Source: Bugula neritina
Taxonomy: Eukaryota > Bryozoa > Gymnolaemata > Cheilostomatida > Bugulidae
Assembly: GCA_964035545.1 (NCBI GenBank)
Contig: OZ037767.1
Coordinates: 18,795,759-18,859,758, forward strand
DNA: 64,000 bases
Reading direction: 5' to 3'
Shown here: one piece after another, positions 63,149-64,000 of the stretch
Numbering within the stretch: position 1 is the stretch's first letter
Layout of the letters: each line of letters begins with the position of its first letter
The notes under the pieces: generated by a model
Databases searched by the model: none
The model's input: the letters and a program-made list of their open reading frames with translations, nothing else
What the model was told of the DNA's origin: nothing
Translations under genes and position numbers: made by a program

Positions 63149-63293
63149 ATGGAGGTCTCGGGTGAAGGAACTTTCATGCAGGAAGTTAGAGATAATTTCC
63201 TGTTATGTAAAATCTGCAGCAAGGATTTCGATAGACCGAAAACTCTACCCTGCATGCACACATTTTGCTACAACTGCCTAGTCAAGTATGCAG
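63149..63293 (+). CDS. RING-finger (TRIM-like) gene, first exon, partial
   Basis: The exon begins ATG (MEVSGEGTFMQEVRDNFLLC) and carries the first part of a C3HC4 RING: CKIC, then CMHTFCYNC, i.e. C-x2-C ... C-x-H-x2-C-x2-C, followed by LVKYA and a phase-1 donor (CAG|GTAAGA). RING domains of this type act as E3 ubiquitin ligases, and TRIM proteins begin this way. The final C-P-x-C pair should be in the next exon. The nearest phase-compatible exon (63692-63771) reads DDQSTGSGTGVTVPP, lacks both cysteines and stops soon after. Either the true exon lies beyond the window or the gene is damaged. Confidence 0.6.
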
Positions 63294-64000
63294 GTAAGAG
63301 CTAGTAGTATTGTCTACACTAACTTCAGAGTAATAGTTTATAAAATCTTTAATTTCTAATTTTACAGACACAGGACAATGTTGTATTATATTATAAATGT
63401 ATCTAAATTTGTTTTCAACAGCTGAATTAGCTGACATGACATTGAATGACATGAACTGAGAATGACATGAAACTTAGTGTCTCTACAGTCTGCACCTTAG
63501 AAACTGAGTAAATCTAGTCATGATGGAAGTTATACTTCCTACTGCCTGTCTTCCAGTCACAATAATAATATTCTATTTTTAGGTTTCAATTTCTCTAAAG
63601 TTTTAAAGTATTTCTGAGAAAAACCATTAGTTCTCAAATTAAAAGGTTTCGATATTAAAGGCCCAATATGTTGCTTTATTACATTTTTTAGATGATCAGT
63701 CCACAGGTAGTGGTACGGGCGTCACTGTCCCTCCCCTCTTCAGTAGTCAAGGAAATAAAATCTCAGTCTAAGATATCTTTTCTTTTCCACTTAGAATTTC
63801 CCAATTGTATTTTCAATATCTGCATTTATTAAATTGTAGAAGTTATTTGCTCTTTCCAGTTCATAATTCAAGTATAGTTTAAAATTAAGTTTAGAATTTA
63901 TACAATTAAGGCAGTAAAGTCAATCTTCATTAGCCATTAGGTCTCGTCACCCATAACATGTTGGACATATTTTGTTTAAGATTTGCTACCTAAATCTCAA
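63294..64000. other. Region after RING exon 1, possible decayed second exon
   Basis: At 63692-63771 an acceptor (TTTTTTAG) is followed by an open frame DDQSTGSGTGV-TVPPLFSS ending in TAA. The first residues match the linker often seen in RING proteins before the final CPxC, but VPPLF stands where CPxC is expected; TGTCCC is present one base out of frame. A relic or alternative terminal exon are both possible. Confidence 0.35.

Overview
This is a stretch of an animal nuclear genome. Coding exons are short and split by many GT-AG introns in all three phases, intergenic DNA is very AT-rich, and microsatellites, minisatellites and MITE/SINE-type elements are abundant. The domain set (CUB, TIR, PAN/apple, CTHRC1-type, fibrinogen-related, ricin-type lectin, RING) and the roughly 0.3-2 kb introns suggest an aquatic invertebrate of lophotrochozoan or cnidarian grade. 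I cannot name the species from sequence alone. All gene models below were assembled by hand from reading frames, splice consensus and phase matching.

Layout. 1-6245: AT-rich, no gene seen, two MITE-like elements. 6246-12084 (minus): an 11-exon gene for a single-pass receptor with signal peptide, one CUB domain, a transmembrane helix and a cytoplasmic TIR domain; this is the most unusual find. 13068-15886 (minus): a 3-exon gene for a 295-aa coiled-coil protein I do not recognise. 16670-24884 (minus): a 14-exon gene for a secreted 632-aa protein with a PAN/apple domain and three tandem CTHRC1-type domains. 24885-30877: no gene, repeats. 30878-33097 (plus): a small cysteine-rich membrane protein, possibly TNF-receptor-like, with a GC-AG intron. 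34672-35472 (minus): an intronless thiopurine S-methyltransferase. 39320-43845 (plus): an 8-exon polypeptide-GalNAc-transferase-like Golgi protein that has lost its metal-binding and catalytic motifs but keeps a C-terminal ricin-type lectin region. 43846-48930: no gene; a GC-rich nested palindrome and a hAT-type element with an 8-bp target duplication. 48931-53620 (plus): a 10-exon gene for a Lys/Ser/Pro/Ala-rich protein of unknown role. 55121-59250 (plus): an 8-exon PAN plus fibrinogen-related lectin. 63149 to the right edge: the first exon of a RING-finger gene, possibly broken.

Four to six of the nine genes encode secreted, Golgi-lectin or receptor proteins typical of recognition, immunity or extracellular matrix (CUB-TIR, PAN-CTHRC1x3, PAN-FReD, the candidate TNFR, the GalNAc-T-like lectin). 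No operon-like coupling is visible; the neighbourhood may be chance or a recognition-gene region. Several genes carry tandem arrays seeded exactly at exon edges, two of them amplifying a 5' splice site.
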